Assembly: GCA_964445765.1 (NCBI GenBank)
Contig: CAYULD010000001.1
Span: forward strand, 496,001 to 560,000
From: JANPLD01 sp964445765
GTDB lineage: Bacteria; Pseudomonadota; Alphaproteobacteria; Rickettsiales; UBA8987
Direction of reading: 5' to 3'
DNA length: 64,000 nucleotides
Shown: piece after piece, positions 62,009 to 64,000 of the stretch
Layout of the letters: every line of letters begins with the position of its first letter
Position numbering within the stretch: the first letter of the stretch is position 1
Program-made: the position numbers and the translations under genes
Notes under the pieces: model-generated
Told to the model about the DNA's origin: nothing
Database searches by the model: none
Seen by the model: only the letters and a program-made list of their open reading frames with translations

Positions 62009-62890
62009 TTATTTTTTTAACCCTGAAAGTAAGTTCTTAAATTCATCTTCTTTCGTATTGATATTTATCAGTTTTGTTGAAAATTTATAAGAAATTTTTT
62101 TAAGCAATTCTTGCTTGTGATTGAAATTTTTGAGGTAATTTTTCATACCCTTTTTATCGCTTGTGTTGAGAATATAACTTCTAAAACCGTATTTTAGAAC
62201 AATTTTACCTACATCAGGAATGTAAAAATCACTATCATCTATTATATTAATGAAAACTTTTTGAGTTTTAGCACCAAGTAAAAATATATTTTTTTCAAAT
62301 ACTTCACTGATATTTCTAAAGTCAGATATTAAAAATAAAATATCTGGTTTTATGCCCATTCTTCTAAGGTTAAAAACTGCACCTTCAATGGAGTAACTTT
62401 GATCAAAATTATCTTTACTACATAAAATTTTTAACGCGCGATAAATATTAAATTTATGAGAAGATGGCTTAAGATAAGTAAATCTATTTTGCTGATTGCC
62501 AAAAATATAAAAACCAACTTTATCTTTTTTATTATTAGCAACAAAACTTAAAATAGCTGCAACTCTAGCGGCAACAATATTCTTAAAAGTTCCCCTAGTG
62601 CCGAAATTCATATAATCATTTTTATCAATCGCAATAACTACATTTCTTTGCTTTTCTTCAGTGAATAACTTTAGATATAAATCATCAAGTTTAGCAGAAA
62701 CCCGCCAATCTATTTTGCGAATATCATCACCAATATTATAATTTCTTACCTCTTCAAATTCCATCCCCTGCCCTTTGAAACTTGAATTATAAGCCCCTGA
62801 AAAATTATATGGCTTATTTTTTGAGCCAAATTTTATAAATTTTGCAAGCCCTTCAAGTTTTATAAGCTGTTTGAAATTTGGATATAACAC
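62009..62890 (-). CDS. DUF58-domain protein
   Basis: 293 residues. Contains the DUF58 block VRNYNIGDDIRKIDWRVSAK preceded by GQGMEFEE, and a VWA-like remainder with FLISDFRNISEVF. No membrane segment. Partner of MoxR ATPases in assembling VWA protein systems; 17 bases after moxR. Confidence 0.92.
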   Translation of the reverse strand: MLYPNFKQLIKLEGLAKFIKFGSKNKPYNFSGAYNSSFKGQGMEFEEVRNYNIGDDIRKIDWRVSAKLDDLYLKLFTEEKQRNVVIAIDKNDYMNFGTRGTFKNIVAARVAAILSFVANNKKDKVGFYIFGNQQNRFTYLKPSSHKFNIYRALKILCSKDNFDQSYSIEGAVFNLRRMGIKPDILFLISDFRNISEVFEKNIFLLGAKTQKVFINIIDDSDFYIPDVGKIVLKYGFRSYILNTSDKKGMKNYLKNFNHKQELLKKISYKFSTKLININTKEDEFKNLLSGLKK

Positions 62891-62907
62891 ATCTTAAAAA
62901 TTTAGGT

Positions 62908-63861
62908 TTAAGCAACTGCAACCACTTGTAAAACTCTATCAATTATATCATCATTAGAGATATTATCGGCCTCAGCCTCAAAACTTGGAAGAATTCTATG
63001 TCTCAAAACTTCATATGCAACCGCTTGCACATGATGGGGGGCAACAAATTCACTACCTTCAATATAGGCAAACGCTTTAGCACATTTCATTAACGCTATA
63101 GATGCACGAGGTGAAGCCCCAAACCTAATGAGATTTGCTAAATCTGCTGAAAAATCCGCAGGGTTTCTAGTGCAAGAAACTAATGCAACGATATATTTTT
63201 CAATTTTAGCATCAACGAAAATTTCATTTGCTAAGGCTCTAGCTTCAAGAATTTCAGGGATTGTAGTAACTGCATTTGCTTTGCTAAATTTTACTTCCGC
63301 ATTTTTGCTGTTGGTTGCAAGGCGGAGGATTTCTAACTCTTCAGAAGCTGTTGGATAGGTAATAACTGCCTTCATTAAAAATCTATCAAGCTGGGCTTCT
63401 GGCAGGCTGTATGTTCCTTCTTGATCAATCGGGTTTTGTGTGGCAACGACCATAAATAAATCAGGCAGTTTTCTAGTTTCTAAACCAACTGTAATTTGCC
63501 CTTCCCCCATTGCCTCAAGTAATGCAGATTGGACTTTTGCAGGTGCACGATTGATTTCATCAGCTAAGATAATATTGTTAAAAATTGGCCCTGCACAAAA
63601 CTCAAAAGAATTTCTTTCTTTGATATAAATATCAGAGCCAGTAATGTCAGAAGGTAATAAATCAGGGGTGAATTGTATCCTCTTAAAATTAGAAGTTATC
63701 GCCTCCGCAAGATATTTTGAAGCGGTTGTTTTAGCAAGCCCCGGCATACCTTCTATCAATAAATGTCCGCCCGCAAGCAAGCAAACCAACATATTATCAA
63801 TAAGGCTTTTTTGCCCTATTATTCTAGTTTCTAGGTATTTTCTAACTTTATCTAGCTTCAT
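62908..63861 (-). CDS. MoxR-family AAA+ ATPase
   Basis: 317 residues; Walker A EGMPGLAKTT at 37-46, Walker B with LADEINRAPAKVQSALLEAM, sensor 1 VVATQNPIDQEGTYSLPEAQ and the C-terminal lid with RFGASPRASIALM. MoxR ATPases act as chaperones on VWA proteins. First gene of the moxR-DUF58-DUF4381 group. Confidence 0.95.
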   Translation of the reverse strand: MKLDKVRKYLETRIIGQKSLIDNMLVCLLAGGHLLIEGMPGLAKTTASKYLAEAITSNFKRIQFTPDLLPSDITGSDIYIKERNSFEFCAGPIFNNIILADEINRAPAKVQSALLEAMGEGQITVGLETRKLPDLFMVVATQNPIDQEGTYSLPEAQLDRFLMKAVITYPTASEELEILRLATNSKNAEVKFSKANAVTTIPEILEARALANEIFVDAKIEKYIVALVSCTRNPADFSADLANLIRFGASPRASIALMKCAKAFAYIEGSEFVAPHHVQAVAYEVLRHRILPSFEAEADNISNDDIIDRVLQVVAVA

Positions 63862-63939
63862 TTGCTTTTAATTTATTTTATTTTCAATAGATTTATACCA
63901 ATAGATAAAAATTTTGCAAAAAAATTAATTATTGTTTTT

Positions 63940-64000
63940 ATGCACCCACAAATTCTTGAAATTTCAAAATTTGCCTTCGCAGATGAAGATGAAATAATTT
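63940..64000 (+). CDS. Start of an unidentified gene (cut by the window edge)
   Basis: Twenty codons from ATG 63940 (MHPQILEISKFAFADEDEII). Divergent from moxR. Too short to assign. Confidence 0.4.
   Translation, partial: MHPQILEISKFAFADEDEII

Overview
The window is AT-rich (roughly 30% G+C by eye) Gram-negative DNA that reads as Alphaproteobacteria, most likely a Rickettsiales-like, host-associated lineage. Reasons: 23S and 5S rRNA form a unit with its own promoter and no 16S gene upstream; the ISC iron-sulfur genes run iscU-iscA-hscB-hscA-fdx; there is a DUF2610 protein, an alphaproteobacterial SspB, an ATP synthase F1 cluster without F0, and lpxB. The metabolic content (thiC, CysN/CysC, a ribA end, lipid A and heptose-type genes) is richer than in a typical Rickettsia. 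The species call is inference; no 16S is present to test it.

Layout. 1-3693: ribA tail, a small unknown gene, sspB, then an EamA transporter-rdgB-ftsY operon. 3855-4306: tRNA-Glu with an integrase remnant. 4437-8614: accessory stretch with an unknown membrane protein, a broken BrnT/BrnA toxin-antitoxin pair enclosed by copies of the thiC 3' end, thiC, and an intact ParD/ParE pair. 8777-13023: division cluster mraZ-rsmH-ftsL-ftsI behind a five-box MraZ operator, with a MITE-like insert between rsmH and ftsL. 13020-17799: cysN/C with a coupled unknown gene, pdhC, an orphan bufferin precursor and a transaldolase. 17879-21786: entericidin-like lipoprotein, then mreC-mreD-mrdA-recR. 21807-23300: nnr. 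23473-26526: 5S and 23S rRNA. 26959-30409: a long PfkB kinase, a small unknown protein, a PAS protein and a uracil-DNA glycosylase.

30415-35906: atpH-atpA-atpG-atpD-atpC, with a frameshifted four-helix-bundle gene between atpA and atpG. 36089-41793: DUF2610, a sugar nucleotidyltransferase and the ISC cluster with an I78-type inhibitor gene inside it. 42023-46596: tRNA-Arg, typA, an Ala/Lys/Glu-rich protein, pssA-lpxB. 46605-52288: an RND efflux operon. 52353-58920 and 61515-63861: uvrC and a Bat/MoxR operon (moxR-DUF58-DUF4381 ... batA-batB/C-batD) interrupted by tRNA-fMet and a ~2 kb island carrying a PLP-dependent dehydratase. The right edge holds the start of one more gene.

Repeats run through the whole window. 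Three palindromic families sit between genes. A fourth family is made of short degenerate words (CTAGAACCTAG-, CTAACTACTAAC-, CACTTGCCACTTGCC-, GTTGATGGTTGATTG-like) that cluster in ATP-synthase and ISC gaps, surround the four-helix-bundle pseudogene, and are translated as low-complexity inserts inside ThiC, CysN/C and PdhC. The strongest candidates for something new are this word-repeat family with its four-helix-bundle link, the paired-stop BrnT/BrnA remnant between thiC-end repeats, and the tRNA-fMet island that splits the Bat operon.
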